Shown here piece after piece: positions 24,057 through 32,984 of a DNA stretch of 34,548 nt. The notes under the pieces are model-generated. The model was not told the DNA's origin. It did not search any database and saw only the letters and a list, made by a program, of their open reading frames with translations. Each line of letters starts with the position of its first letter. Within the stretch, counting starts at the first letter, position 1. The stretch is from a bacterium (GTDB lineage: Bacteria; Vulcanimicrobiota; Xenobia; Xenobiales; Xenobiaceae), in contig JAUNIO010000034.1 of the NCBI GenBank assembly GCA_030535355.1, positions 1-34,548 on the forward strand, in the 5' to 3' direction. The position numbers and the translations under genes were made by a program.

Positions 24057-24079
24057 GAAGCGGCTCTAATCGGCTGTTT

Positions 24080-25120
24080 TTAGCGGACTTTGTGCCATTC
24101 TATTTTGTTGAGCGGCGAATAATCGTTGGGATTGGTGGTGTTGACGAACATGTAACTGCCCTTGGCATCTACCCAGCAGGACCCTCCCGCGCTGGGAACG
24201 CGCACGTGCTCTCCGGTAAAGGTGTTGGTGCAGAGCTTAAATGGCAGTGCCTGCAAATCGCCAAGTTCTTTGCTGAGACTGTTAATGCTGTAAGCCCGTC
24301 CTTCTGGGCGGCTGCAGTCTTCCGGTTTCTTTAAATGGGCTACCCATTTGCTTTCCCAATTTTTGGAAATCTCTTCCGCCTGCCTGGCAACTTTGGCCGC
24401 ATCGACTACTGTTTTCTGCATATCTGCGCCTTCGGGCACGAAACAGATTTTAACATGGCGGTTGCGCAGCAGAGTCGTCGTTTTGCCTTTGGCATTGGTC
24501 TCGTAAAGATCGAAATCGCAGACCAGGGCCACGTGGATCTCTTCGTCTTTTTCTTCATGAGTCAGAGTGTATAGTTTAAGAAAACGGCCACGCTTGACTT
24601 GGGTCAGGTTTGGGCTGGCTTTGCGCAGCGCCTCTTCGAGCTGAGCGGGAAATGTATGCCAGGACAATAGCTGCTGATCTTTTTCTTCGTCAAGCTTGTG
24701 CAGCGGATACATGGTTGTGATGATCTTTTCCCAAGGCTGATTGACCTTTTTTATCTCTTTTTCATCGATGGCGCTTAGAGGCTTATTTAGCCTGTCTTCC
24801 GTGTTTACCAATATGAAGGCAGAGGCTCCAGTGTTGCTGACCAGGCCAATAGTGCGGATCATCATGGTGTGATGGTTCCAGATGCTGCTGTTGCCTACCC
24901 AGCCTTTGGGCAGTTCCAGCAGGGAGACGAATTCATTTAAATGGGTGTCGATGATGGCCAGATAGCAGCTGTCTTGCCACAGGTTGTGTGCCAGGCGCGG
25001 AGAATCGGGACGGACTTGAGCTGTAGGGTTGGGACGGACGTCCAATTCTGTGGGCCATCCGGCACCTAGGCAGCAGCAAAGCGCTATACTAGCGCCAAAG
25101 AGGGAAAGTTTTTTGTTCAT
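24080..25120 (-). CDS. Exported protein of unknown function
   Basis: The ATG at 25120 (MNKKLSLFGASIALCCCLGAG) gives a proper signal peptide and is preferred over the ATG 13 residues upstream. The product has about 346 residues. The signal ends in CCC, so a lipoprotein is possible, but the context is not a clean lipobox. The mature part contains LWQDSCYLAIIDTHLNEFVSL, a middle region rich in Lys/Glu (near HEEKDEEIHVALVC) and a C-terminal SYMFVNTTNPNDYSPLN block. I do not recognise a domain. The cysteines around the C-terminal third could form disulfides. It starts 51 bases after the ung stop in the same direction. Confidence 0.72.
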   Translation of the reverse strand: MNKKLSLFGASIALCCCLGAGWPTELDVRPNPTAQVRPDSPRLAHNLWQDSCYLAIIDTHLNEFVSLLELPKGWVGNSSIWNHHTMMIRTIGLVSNTGASAFILVNTEDRLNKPLSAIDEKEIKKVNQPWEKIITTMYPLHKLDEEKDQQLLSWHTFPAQLEEALRKASPNLTQVKRGRFLKLYTLTHEEKDEEIHVALVCDFDLYETNAKGKTTTLLRNRHVKICFVPEGADMQKTVVDAAKVARQAEEISKNWESKWVAHLKKPEDCSRPEGRAYSINSLSKELGDLQALPFKLCTNTFTGEHVRVPSAGGSCWVDAKGSYMFVNTTNPNDYSPLNKIEWHKVR

Positions 25121-25170
25121 TTTTAGTTTATTTTGTCCAGCGTTGTTGATAATTTGCAATGATTAGACAG

Positions 25171-25851
25171 CTAAGGAGCGTTTTCGATCTGCCAGTCAAT
25201 GGGTTCAAGGCCGTGTGACTGCAGGAAATTGTTGGTCTGGCTGAAATGGCGGCAGCCCAGAAAACCGCGGGAGGCGGAAAGAGGGCTGGGATGAGAGGTC
25301 TTGAGCACCAGATGCTGGGGATTGCTGAGCAAAGATTGCTTGTTCTGAGCTGGCCGTCCCCATAGGAGAAAGACGATGGGGCGGTCCAAGGCATTGACAG
25401 CTTTGATGGCAGCGTCGGTGAACTGTTCCCAGCCTTTCCCGCTGTGCGAGTTGGCTTGATGGGCACGTACAGTCAGCACGGCGTTGAGCAGGAGCACTCC
25501 CTGATCGGCCCATTTCTTTAGGCAGCCATGGTTTGGGATATAACAGCCTAAGTCGTCGTGCAGCTCGCGGTAGATATTAACCAGCGATGGGGGAATCTGT
25601 TTTTGATCGGGCGGAACCGAAAAACTAGTTCCCATGGCCTGGTGCTCGTTGTGGTAGGGGTCCTGTCCCAGCAGCACGACCTTGACCCGGCTCAGGGGGG
25701 TAAAGTGAAAAGCGTTAAAAATATCGTCAGCCGGGGGGTAGATGCGGTAGTGCTTGTATTCTTGGATAAGCCACTGCCGCAGCTTAAGATAATATGGCTT
25801 AGAAAACTCTGCGCCGATAGCTTCCAGCCAATCGTTGGTTATTTTAGGCAT
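25171..25851 (-). CDS. ung: Uracil-DNA glycosylase (family 1)
   Basis: This 226-residue enzyme removes uracil from DNA. It carries the water-activating loop GQDPYH at 62-67 with catalytic D64, a GTSFSVPP stretch, LLLNAVLTVRAHQANSHSGKGW at 120-141, and HPSPLSASRGFLG with H187 as the transition-state histidine. Length and motif order are those of UNG/UDG family 1. It is probably co-transcribed with the exported gene downstream. Its start is near the left edge of the 380-base gap that holds a repeat copy. Confidence 0.97.
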   Translation of the reverse strand: MPKITNDWLEAIGAEFSKPYYLKLRQWLIQEYKHYRIYPPADDIFNAFHFTPLSRVKVVLLGQDPYHNEHQAMGTSFSVPPDQKQIPPSLVNIYRELHDDLGCYIPNHGCLKKWADQGVLLLNAVLTVRAHQANSHSGKGWEQFTDAAIKAVNALDRPIVFLLWGRPAQNKQSLLSNPQHLVLKTSHPSPLSASRGFLGCRHFSQTNNFLQSHGLEPIDWQIENAP

Positions 25852-25904
25852 AGAGCTATTCTATACCGTTTGCTTAGGAAACGTCAAATTGAGCTGTATA
25901 TAAT

Positions 25905-25995
25905 GCCGTTTAGTTAGCGATTAGCTAACTTGCGAACGGTCTGACTCTCCTCTAAAAGGATGGCAATGTTATTTAGTTAGTTAATGTTTCGCGAA
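25905..25995 (-). repeat. Hairpin-rich intergenic repeat, copy 3 (partial)
   Basis: This copy contains the module end (TTTAGTTAGC, then GATTAGCTAACTTGCGAAC), CTGACTC and CTCTAAAAGGATGGC. A second, partial TTATTTAGTTAGTTAATG follows. The core hairpins are missing. It is a fragment of the same family as the 15525 and 32684 copies. The remaining gap to 26231 shows a TTCTGC...GCAGAA inverted repeat and an AT-rich stretch with GAGAGG before the next gene, and no other feature I can support. Confidence 0.7.
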
Positions 25996-26231
25996 CAAGT
26001 TATCATTTGCACCGTTTTCCGTCGCCTTGGCGTTGCGAAGTTCTGCTAAGCTAGCATCTGAGCGTAGCGAAGCAGCGTAGCGGGCAGAAGCTGACGCAAA
26101 AAACTAGGCACCTGAGGCTTAAGGGAAGCGTGATTGCGCATGACTGCAGGGTAGGCTGGTAGTTTTTCGAATCCTATATGTCAATTTTTAGCAGTGTATT
26201 TCATTCATTTTTTATATATTGAGAGGCACGT

Positions 26232-28268
26232 ATGGCTGTCAGAAAAATAGCGCTCAGTTTTCTAGGTATAGCTTTGGCTTTATCTTTAAGCACTAGTGTT
26301 TACGCCCAAGAAACCTTAGATAAATCGGAAAATTCCAAGGATGAGGCTAATTTTATGTCTGTCTCTAGGCAAACGGTAACTGCTTCCGGCGAAGCTGCCT
26401 TAGTGGGTAACTCTCTGCGCGAAGCGGCGGCTTCCGGGCGGAAGCTGAGTGCTGCCGATGAAAAGTGGCTGGAAGTTTTGCGCAGCCATTGGGGGCGAGA
26501 TAATATAAGCGTACCCGATTTGGATCGCCTGCCCGCCCAGCGCCAAGTAAACTGCCGTCTGACCGCAGAGTATATCAACGCCCATCCCGGTGCTCTGCAG
26601 TCCTTGCTGCAGGCCTGGGAGGCCATGGAAGCGGCTACAAATTTGGAACTGCAGATTTTTCACGGCGACGGCTATACGCTGCCCTGCTGCAACCCAGAGA
26701 TCAGAGCTTTGCTGAAGCAGAGCTACACGCTGGCTGAGTTTGAGAATCTATATTTGCTGGCTTTGTCGCACGGCACTTTCGATATGAAAGTCAATCCCGA
26801 AAACGGTTTGGTGATTACTTCGGATATATCTGGTGAGGAAAATCGGGAAATGGCCTGCCGCCAGTGGGTGACCGATACCGTGCGCACCGGAGAAATCGAA
26901 CGCGTCGTCGCCCCTGAAGGCTGGAAAAGGGTGCTGCAGACCCTGGCTAAATTCTATACCTCTCCCGTAGAGCAGCAAGCCTTTGACAGCTGTATTGCTA
27001 ATCCTAAACAGTATCGCGAAGGCGGTTTGGCGGAAGGTGTGGCCCATATCTTTTATCCGCAAAATCTCCAGCGCGATCCCAGCTGGTTCAATAACAAGCG
27101 TTTGGAATCGCACGGATTGGCTTTGCAGGCCCTTTGCCAGGGGCTTAAAGGCTGGGCTGCCAATGAAGCCTGGGGGGCTGTGCAGCCCGATGACGCCTAT
27201 GTTCAGGCCATTGCCAATTTGGCCGCTTATTTTATAAGTATAGACTATGCCACGGCACCGTCAGCTGGCAACTGGGAAGAAACGCCATTCCCTGGCGGTC
27301 TGACTTGGGACGCTCAGGCTATTAAGGCGGGTCTGCAGGAACTGAACGACTTGCTTTACGATAGGCATTACGATGACTGTAACTGTGTCGTCAGTTTTAG
27401 AGAGCGTCTGCGGTCCTCCCGTCATGGTCAGATAGCCGCTGATCGCACTAAATTAGCGCAGGCTATTGCTTCCGGTGAGAAGCGCGTGCGCAGTTCGTAT
27501 ATGGCGGAAAGCCCGGGGCACAGGGAAGTCGATGCTTCGCTTTCTTTTTTGGCGGGAACTGATAGCCGTTTGGACGACAATGGCTTAGCAAGCGTCGGCA
27601 AATATCTTAAGCAGCTGGAGATGCTGGAAACAAAGCTGGTGCGGGAACATGGTATGCTGCGCTATGCTCCGTTTTATACTCAGTTAAAAGACGGTTCCAA
27701 GGTGCTTTCTCCCGATAGTTATCTTAACTTTAATTACAATATTGCCTCTGATCCGCAGGGCAAGCTCAATTTAGAGTGGAAGGGTGTCCTGGACAGTTTT
27801 GGCTCTAAGGACTGCAGTGAGCCGTTAGTTTTTGCGGCCCGGGCTTCTTTGGCTACTGACAATCGGGAAGCGCAGTGGTTTATGGTATCCGATGTAGCTA
27901 GAGGGTATGCCAATCAGGGCCTGCAGGTGCTGAAAGAGGCTGCGGTGCGTTTGGGGCGCCCCGATGGGCATGTTAAAATCGCAGAGCTTACCGCAGCGGA
28001 GCGAGAGCTTTTCCAGCGGGCTCTCCAGGGGGCGACCCGCAATATTAACCGCGCCTATGCCAGAATTACCGATACTAAACCTATGGTTAAAGCCAATGGC
28101 TTAAAAGCGGCGGCCTGGGCTGTTCCCGAAGCTTGGCAGAGCGTGAGCACTTTAGATGGCGGCTGCGCTTATCTGCCTGGTGTCAACACGCCTTTGACGT
28201 GGGCAGCGGTATCGCTGCAAGGCGCTTCAAAAACATATATGGAGCTGCTCCAGGCCGCTGAGCGATAG
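26232..28268 (+). CDS. Exported protein, possibly GH15-like alpha/alpha barrel
   Basis: This 678-residue protein has a signal peptide (residues 1-25, ending VYA). A helical, Ala/Glu-rich region follows. From residue ~295 the pattern of paired helices resembles an (alpha/alpha)6 barrel, with ESHGLALQALCQGLKGW near 295, a GNWEETPFPGGLTWDAQA block at about 348, MAESPGHREVDASLSFLAG in the middle, and HGMLRYAPF with SPDSYL later. The GNWEE block recalls the WEE segment of glucoamylase-like (GH15) and phosphorylase-kinase-like domains. Catalytic residues cannot be assigned by eye, so the enzyme activity is uncertain. GAGAGG precedes the ATG. It ends 3 bases before the convergent YraN gene. Confidence 0.6.
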   Translation: MAVRKIALSFLGIALALSLSTSVYAQETLDKSENSKDEANFMSVSRQTVTASGEAALVGNSLREAAASGRKLSAADEKWLEVLRSHWGRDNISVPDLDRLPAQRQVNCRLTAEYINAHPGALQSLLQAWEAMEAATNLELQIFHGDGYTLPCCNPEIRALLKQSYTLAEFENLYLLALSHGTFDMKVNPENGLVITSDISGEENREMACRQWVTDTVRTGEIERVVAPEGWKRVLQTLAKFYTSPVEQQAFDSCIANPKQYREGGLAEGVAHIFYPQNLQRDPSWFNNKRLESHGLALQALCQGLKGWAANEAWGAVQPDDAYVQAIANLAAYFISIDYATAPSAGNWEETPFPGGLTWDAQAIKAGLQELNDLLYDRHYDDCNCVVSFRERLRSSRHGQIAADRTKLAQAIASGEKRVRSSYMAESPGHREVDASLSFLAGTDSRLDDNGLASVGKYLKQLEMLETKLVREHGMLRYAPFYTQLKDGSKVLSPDSYLNFNYNIASDPQGKLNLEWKGVLDSFGSKDCSEPLVFAARASLATDNREAQWFMVSDVARGYANQGLQVLKEAAVRLGRPDGHVKIAELTAAERELFQRALQGATRNINRAYARITDTKPMVKANGLKAAAWAVPEAWQSVSTLDGGCAYLPGVNTPLTWAAVSLQGASKTYMELLQAAER

Positions 28269-28271
28269 CCT

Positions 28272-28670
28272 TTAACAGATATTTTTAAAGTGTTTTATCG
28301 CCCAGCCTGCTGTCTGGACGAGCAGACAAATAGCATCGAAACGTATAGATGTGTAGTCAAGTTTGTGCAGCGAAAGATAGATTTGGGCAGCTAAGCGCAT
28401 TTTGGCTATTTTGGCGGGTGTGACGCTTTCGGCTGGTACTCCCCAGCGCGTGGAACGTCTGGTCTTGACTTCGGCGAAAATCAGCGTATCGCGTTCAAGT
28501 GCCACAATATCCAATTCGGCGGTTATTTTGCCGGGAGAACAGGCGCTGTTGCGGCCCAAATACTGGTGAGCGCGGAAATTGCGGGCTATTATGGTGTAGC
28601 CTATGTTAATTAGGTAACGGGCGGCCAGGTCTTCGCCGAGCTGGCCCAGACGTTTTTTATCATAGCTCAT
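28272..28670 (-). CDS. YraN family protein (UPF0102) with a loop insertion
   Basis: This 132-residue protein starts GQLGEDLAARYLINIGYTI, with the conserved ELDIVA and FAEVKTRR blocks that form a restriction-endonuclease-like active site. The family is widely conserved but its function is not established. Between FRAHQYLGR and ELD it has about 12 extra residues (NSACSPGKITA) compared with typical members, where a short loop joins the strands. It is convergent with the exported gene at 26232-28268 (3-base gap). Confidence 0.9.
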   Translation of the reverse strand: MSYDKKRLGQLGEDLAARYLINIGYTIIARNFRAHQYLGRNSACSPGKITAELDIVALERDTLIFAEVKTRRSTRWGVPAESVTPAKIAKMRLAAQIYLSLHKLDYTSIRFDAICLLVQTAGWAIKHFKNIC

Positions 28671-28734
28671 ATTATGGCCTTCGCAGCGGCTTAGGCGATT
28701 CCTTATTAATTGAATATAATACTATGGGGAGATG

Positions 28735-28883
28735 CCGCTTGCGGCAGAGGAGGGGCAAGACTGTTGGAAAACCGGGGCCTATCTTGTATCATAGGCCTGC
28801 TTGTATGCGGGCTTGAATATGGCGATAATTGTATGTAAATCAACATTTGGTAACTGTCATCAAACCTTAACCAAATGACATTT
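28735..28883 (+). repeat. Hairpin-rich intergenic repeat, copy 4 (diverged)
   Basis: GGCAGAGGAGGGGCAAGACTG (within 28743-28765) corresponds to GACAGAGGGGGTGCCCAAGACTG of the 32684 copy. It is followed by the ATGTAAATCAACATTTGG region and the terminal ACCTTAACCAAATGACATTT (28864-28883). The 60-bp module end is missing and several stems are broken, so this copy looks older. It ends 35 bases before the transglycosylase gene and may contribute to its promoter region. Confidence 0.65.
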
Positions 28884-28917
28884 ACCAAATTACGTTGGCA
28901 GAAAGTGTAATTGATAA

Positions 28918-30849
28918 ATGCGGTCAGACGGTAAGTTAAAACGCTGGGTACTGTGGATAGGCCTTTGCCTGCTGTTGGGGGCAGGCGCTTTTGCGGCGGG
29001 CTATTTCTTGGGAGCCGGAGGCCCCTCTAAGGACGCTCTTTCCCATCAAGACGGGCAAACTGCGCAGCAGAATAGTGCTGGCCCTGAAAGCCGTAAAGCT
29101 AAGGCGCTAAAAAAAGCCCACCAGGAAACAAGTAATGAAGCAAAAGAGCGGGAACGGGAACAGCGTTTAGCCACTCAGCCTGCCGTCAGCGATGGCCAGC
29201 TGGCCTCTCTGCAGTCTCCGCTAACCAAGATAGCCTTGCAGCGCACCACCCGCGAACAGGAAAATTTGTGGAAGAAGCACATTCCGCAGCTGCTGCCATC
29301 CTATAAAAGCTCCAAAGATTACGCTGTAGCTGCCGGAGCGTTGCGCGATTATGAACATGTGGTGTTTCATGTAACTAAAACCCACAATTTGGCCAATAAC
29401 CATCAGGTGCTGCGCGATGCTGCCCCCATGCTGCAAAAGTTTTGCAAACGCTGGGAAGTCCCCGAAGCGCCTGTCGAAGCTATTATCTCCTGGGAAAATT
29501 CCGGCTCGCGTTCCAGCGTTTCCTATGCCGGAGCGGTGGGTATCTGCCAGATGATGGAAGGCACAGTGCATTTTGTTCACGAGTATGCCAGAAAAGAGGC
29601 GGATAAATTGCGCCAGCAGGCGGAAGACCTGCGCGCAGAGGGTGGTGACAGTCAGCGCATAAGCGAGCTGTTAGCCAGGGCTGACCTTTTGGATTGCGGC
29701 GTGCGCCACAAAACTCAAGCCCGCCAAGCCAAATGCGACGAGCGTCTGCTGGCCAACTGCAATTTAGAAGATTCGGTTATTTATATCAAGTATCTGCTAG
29801 GAAAGTATGACAACCGTGCTGATTTGGCTATTGCGGCTTATCACAGCGGCATAGATAATATCGACGATATAATCATTACGTATGTTAACGAGCAAAAAGG
29901 CTATTATCTCGAACGCGGCCAGGAAAGATCGGAGCTGCGCTGGGCTTTGGAGCGTTACGATATAAAGTATGCCGATTTGTGGCAGTACGAAAAGACGCGG
30001 GCTATGCTGGGCGGAGTGCGCACCATGGATGGCGAGATTACCACATGGCGCAACCGCCGTGAGGCGCTGGGCGATGAAGCGGATCTGTATCTGTGGAAAG
30101 TGCTTTCCTCCTGGATAGCTTATAAAGCCGGTCCTGACTATACTCAGCGGCTGATCGAAAACAACCGCGCCCGCCGGGAAGAATGCGCCTATCGAGGTCT
30201 GTCCCCAGGCAATAGCCGCGATAAATTGAGGAAAATGCAAGAAAAAGGCGAGCTGGTTAATGTGCGCAGCGTATTGCCTAAGCACGGCGCTGAGCTGTGC
30301 TCAAATAAAGGAATTGACAGCTGGCAGCAGACAGCTCACGCTCAAGCAGCCCCCAAGCCCTCGCCAGGGCAGGCGGCTGGGGCGGCAGCTTCTGCCAAAG
30401 ATGAGCATAAAGCGGAAACGCTGCCTAAGGTTAGGCCAGAGCTGGCGGAGGCTTCCTGGCTAGTGCGCCCGGAAATGCTCGGCTATTTAATGGATTTGCA
30501 GCAGCGCTGGCAGCAGGCCTTGGGTCATGAAAAGGTGCGCTTGCCGATTTCTCTGCTTTCCGGAGCTCTGCTAGAACAAAAGAATGAACTGGAGGCAGAA
30601 GGGACGATCATTCCCTGGAGAGGATGTCCGGCGGGACTGTATAACTGCCATGGCCGCGGAGTAGCTGTTGAATTTGACTATCGGGATATGCCTCAGGAAC
30701 AGTTAGAAGTTTTGCAGCGCCTGCTGGAATACGATTACGTTTTCGATCGCATTTATCTGCTGAACCGCAGAGAAACAGCACATATCGTGCTCAATCCCCG
30801 CTGGGGCGATGAATATCTGAAAAAATACCGGGAAACTGTAGGAAATTGA
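28918..30849 (+). CDS. Membrane-anchored lytic transglycosylase with C-terminal M15/DUF5715-like domain
   Basis: This 643-residue protein starts with one membrane anchor (WVLWIGLCLLLGAGAFAAGY). A charged linker follows. An SLT-type domain has the candidate catalytic glutamate E193 in IISWENSGS, then YAGAVGICQMMEGTV and the DLAIAAYHSGIDNI block. After another linker, the C-terminal ~125 residues (from RPEMLGYLMDLQQRW) contain CHGRGVAVEFDYRD and TAHIVLNPRWG, which resemble the metal ligands of M15-type DD-peptidases and DUF5715 proteins. The combination would cut both glycan and peptide parts of peptidoglycan. Whether the second domain is active is uncertain. The ribosome site is weak. Confidence 0.8.
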   Translation: MRSDGKLKRWVLWIGLCLLLGAGAFAAGYFLGAGGPSKDALSHQDGQTAQQNSAGPESRKAKALKKAHQETSNEAKEREREQRLATQPAVSDGQLASLQSPLTKIALQRTTREQENLWKKHIPQLLPSYKSSKDYAVAAGALRDYEHVVFHVTKTHNLANNHQVLRDAAPMLQKFCKRWEVPEAPVEAIISWENSGSRSSVSYAGAVGICQMMEGTVHFVHEYARKEADKLRQQAEDLRAEGGDSQRISELLARADLLDCGVRHKTQARQAKCDERLLANCNLEDSVIYIKYLLGKYDNRADLAIAAYHSGIDNIDDIIITYVNEQKGYYLERGQERSELRWALERYDIKYADLWQYEKTRAMLGGVRTMDGEITTWRNRREALGDEADLYLWKVLSSWIAYKAGPDYTQRLIENNRARREECAYRGLSPGNSRDKLRKMQEKGELVNVRSVLPKHGAELCSNKGIDSWQQTAHAQAAPKPSPGQAAGAAASAKDEHKAETLPKVRPELAEASWLVRPEMLGYLMDLQQRWQQALGHEKVRLPISLLSGALLEQKNELEAEGTIIPWRGCPAGLYNCHGRGVAVEFDYRDMPQEQLEVLQRLLEYDYVFDRIYLLNRRETAHIVLNPRWGDEYLKKYRETVGN

Positions 30850-30904
30850 ACCGTTCAGTGATATTTTTTCATTATATCCTGGCTTTTGGTCAGCAGGAGG
30901 GGCT

Positions 30905-31636
30905 ATGTCAGTAATTTCCATTCGCAACCTTACTCGGACGTATGTGATCGGCGGCGATATTGAAGTGCAGGCTCTGCGCGGAGTCGATCTTGACGTCGAA
31001 AAAGGTGAATTCGTGGCTATTATGGGTCCGTCGGGATCGGGCAAATCCACGATGATGAATATTCTGGGCTGTTTGGACAAGCCTACGGCGGGCACTTATA
31101 TTCTCGACGGGGAAAATGTCAGCAACATGAGCAACGATGAGCGGGCGGCCGTGCGCAATCAGCGCATAGGGTTTGTATTTCAGGGCTTTAACCTCTTGGC
31201 TAGGACGACGGCTCTGGAAAACGTGGAACTGCCTCTGATGTACCGCGCTCATGTTCCGCCTCCGGCGGAAAGACGGCGTCTCTGCATAGAAGCCTTGGAA
31301 CGCGTAGGGCTGGGAGGAAGAGTAGATCACGTGCCCACTCAGATGTCAGGCGGAGAGCAGCAGCGCGTAGCCATTGCCAGGGCTTTGGTCACCAAACCAG
31401 CGATTATTTTAGCCGATGAACCTACGGGAAATCTCGATTCCAAGCGCACCGATGAAGTCATGGCTCTGTTTAACGAACTGAACAGCAAGGAAGGTATCAC
31501 CACGGTTATGGTTACCCATGAGCCGGAAGTGGCAGTTAAGTGCAAGCGGGTGGTCTTGTTTAAGGACGGCAAGATTATCGGTGACGGTACTCCCGATGAA
31601 GTTCTGAACAAGATGGCCTACGGAGTGATTCGCTGA
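30905..31636 (+). CDS. ABC transporter ATP-binding protein (MacB/LolD type), orphan
   Basis: This 243-residue protein has Walker A GPSGSGKST, the Q-loop in FVFQGFNLLAR, the signature MSGGEQQR, Walker B AIILADEPTGNLDS and the H-loop VTHE. The sequence around NLLARTTALENVELPL is typical of the MacB/LolD/FtsE-like subgroup that drives membrane-protein permeases with large periplasmic parts. No permease is adjacent on either side, so its partner must lie elsewhere. AGGAGG precedes ATG. The MBL gene starts 5 bases after its stop. Confidence 0.95.
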   Translation: MSVISIRNLTRTYVIGGDIEVQALRGVDLDVEKGEFVAIMGPSGSGKSTMMNILGCLDKPTAGTYILDGENVSNMSNDERAAVRNQRIGFVFQGFNLLARTTALENVELPLMYRAHVPPPAERRRLCIEALERVGLGGRVDHVPTQMSGGEQQRVAIARALVTKPAIILADEPTGNLDSKRTDEVMALFNELNSKEGITTVMVTHEPEVAVKCKRVVLFKDGKIIGDGTPDEVLNKMAYGVIR

Positions 31637-31641
31637 AGTGT

Positions 31642-32634
31642 ATGCGCTCTAAAGGAAAAATATTCTCGCTGTTCGGCAACCGTGCAAAATCAGGGATTAG
31701 ACACAAACGCGTGCTAGGCGCTGGGCGCGTTTTGAGCGCTGTGTTTACTCTGATTCTGGCGATTGGAATGCTGCTCTCCTGCGGTAAAACAGCGGATGAG
31801 CACTTTGCTGACGGCAGCGGCATTTCTGAACATCTCGATGTACGGCAGGCCTATCCTCTGCAGGTTCATTTTATAAACGTGGGGCACGGTGACAGCGCTT
31901 TAGTGCAGTGTGAAGGGCACAATATGCTAGTAGATGGCGGCTTGCGCCGCTGCGGTCATGAGCTGCGCCGCTATCTGCGTCAGGCTGGCGTGAACCGTTT
32001 GGAAGCTGTGGTCTGCAGCCATGAACACAAAGATCACGTGGGCGGTCTGATAACTATCGTTCACTCTCTGCCTTACGATAACGTGTATGCTCCCAGCGAC
32101 TATTATGAGGGCAACAAAGATTTTAATAGACTGGTGGGCATGGTGCGCAGTCACGGCCATGAGATAACCGTGCTGCAAGCTGGAGATAGCTTTTATTTAG
32201 GTGGGGCCGTAGTTAATGTATTGGGGCCTATTCTGGATTATGGCGGCAGTGAACGCAGAGAAGACAATCATTCCTTAGTGATGCGCGTTGATTATGGAGA
32301 GCATTCCTTTCTGTTTACTGGGGATATTTACGCCCAGGCGGAACTGGACCTTATGGATTTTGGGGCTGATTTAGAATCGACTGTGCTTAAAGTGCCGCAT
32401 CATGGCTCTTCTACGTCGTCAGGAGAGGCGTTTTTGCAGGCTGTCAATCCTCGCTATGCTGTTATTTCTACAGCGGGCACAGAGAGGAATCATCCTCACA
32501 GCGAAATACTTTCGCGTTTAGAACGTTTGCACATACGCACTTATCGCACGGATAGGGACGGGGATGTCGTCTTCTGTGGTGATAAGCGCGATTTGAAAGT
32601 TTATTGCAGCCGTCGGGAAAACGGTGAGCAATAA
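31642..32634 (+). CDS. ComEC/Rec2-like MBL-fold lipoprotein (copy 1)
   Basis: This 330-residue protein has an N-terminal hydrophobic stretch that ends in a lipobox, LLSCG, with C47. It is therefore probably a lipoprotein facing outside the inner membrane. The N-region before the stretch is long (about 28 residues). The MBL fold has HFINVGHGDSALV, SHEHKDHVGG, the LFTGDIYAQAE block and VPHHGSSTSSG near the C-terminus, the order of the ComEC/Rec2 C-terminal nuclease-like domain. It is related to the protein at 33304-34179. Its role (DNA uptake, nuclease or signalling) cannot be set from sequence. Confidence 0.87.
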   Translation: MRSKGKIFSLFGNRAKSGIRHKRVLGAGRVLSAVFTLILAIGMLLSCGKTADEHFADGSGISEHLDVRQAYPLQVHFINVGHGDSALVQCEGHNMLVDGGLRRCGHELRRYLRQAGVNRLEAVVCSHEHKDHVGGLITIVHSLPYDNVYAPSDYYEGNKDFNRLVGMVRSHGHEITVLQAGDSFYLGGAVVNVLGPILDYGGSERREDNHSLVMRVDYGEHSFLFTGDIYAQAELDLMDFGADLESTVLKVPHHGSSTSSGEAFLQAVNPRYAVISTAGTERNHPHSEILSRLERLHIRTYRTDRDGDVVFCGDKRDLKVYCSRRENGEQ

Positions 32635-32683
32635 CGCGTCAATAACGCGGCAACAATCTTATTCAATGGTTGCGTTAAAGGTT

Positions 32684-32967
32684 AATATCATTTAGTTAGC
32701 AATCAGCTAACTTGCGAACTACCTGACTCCCTCTAAAGGATGCAAAATCATTTAGTTAGCGATTAGCTAACTTGCGAAACTATCTAACTCCCCCTAAAGG
32801 ATGGGAGGGGGATAAGTCGCGGCTGCGACAGAGGGGGTGCCCAAGACTGTTGGGGAAGCTAGGTTTAGCTTGTGTTATGCTCTGGCTTATACACAGGTCT
32901 GAACGTGGTGCTAATAGTATATGAGTCAACATTTCCAATGTCATCGAGCCTTAACTAAATGACATTG
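32684..32967 (+). repeat. Hairpin-rich intergenic repeat, copy 5, with 13-bp flanking direct repeats
   Basis: This copy has the same ends as the 15525 copy in opposite orientation: left TATCATTTAGTTAGC, right CTTAACTAAATGACATT. A 60-base module is duplicated (32687-32746 and 32747-32806). The core hairpins follow. It is flanked by TTGCGTTAAAGGT at 32670-32682 and again at 32965-32977, a perfect 13-bp direct repeat that fits a target-site duplication. The gap 32635-32984 holds this element and no other gene. Confidence 0.85.
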
Positions 32968-32984
32968 CGTTAAAGGTATTTTGT

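Noticed and set aside
26150-26200. tRNA-like TTCGAATCC near 26168
   Set aside because: No acceptor, anticodon or D-arm pairing could be found around it.
32635-32984. Guanidine riboswitch before the Gdx exporter
   Set aside because: The gap is filled by the intergenic repeat. I could not see ykkC-type conserved loops or paired ACGR hairpins.
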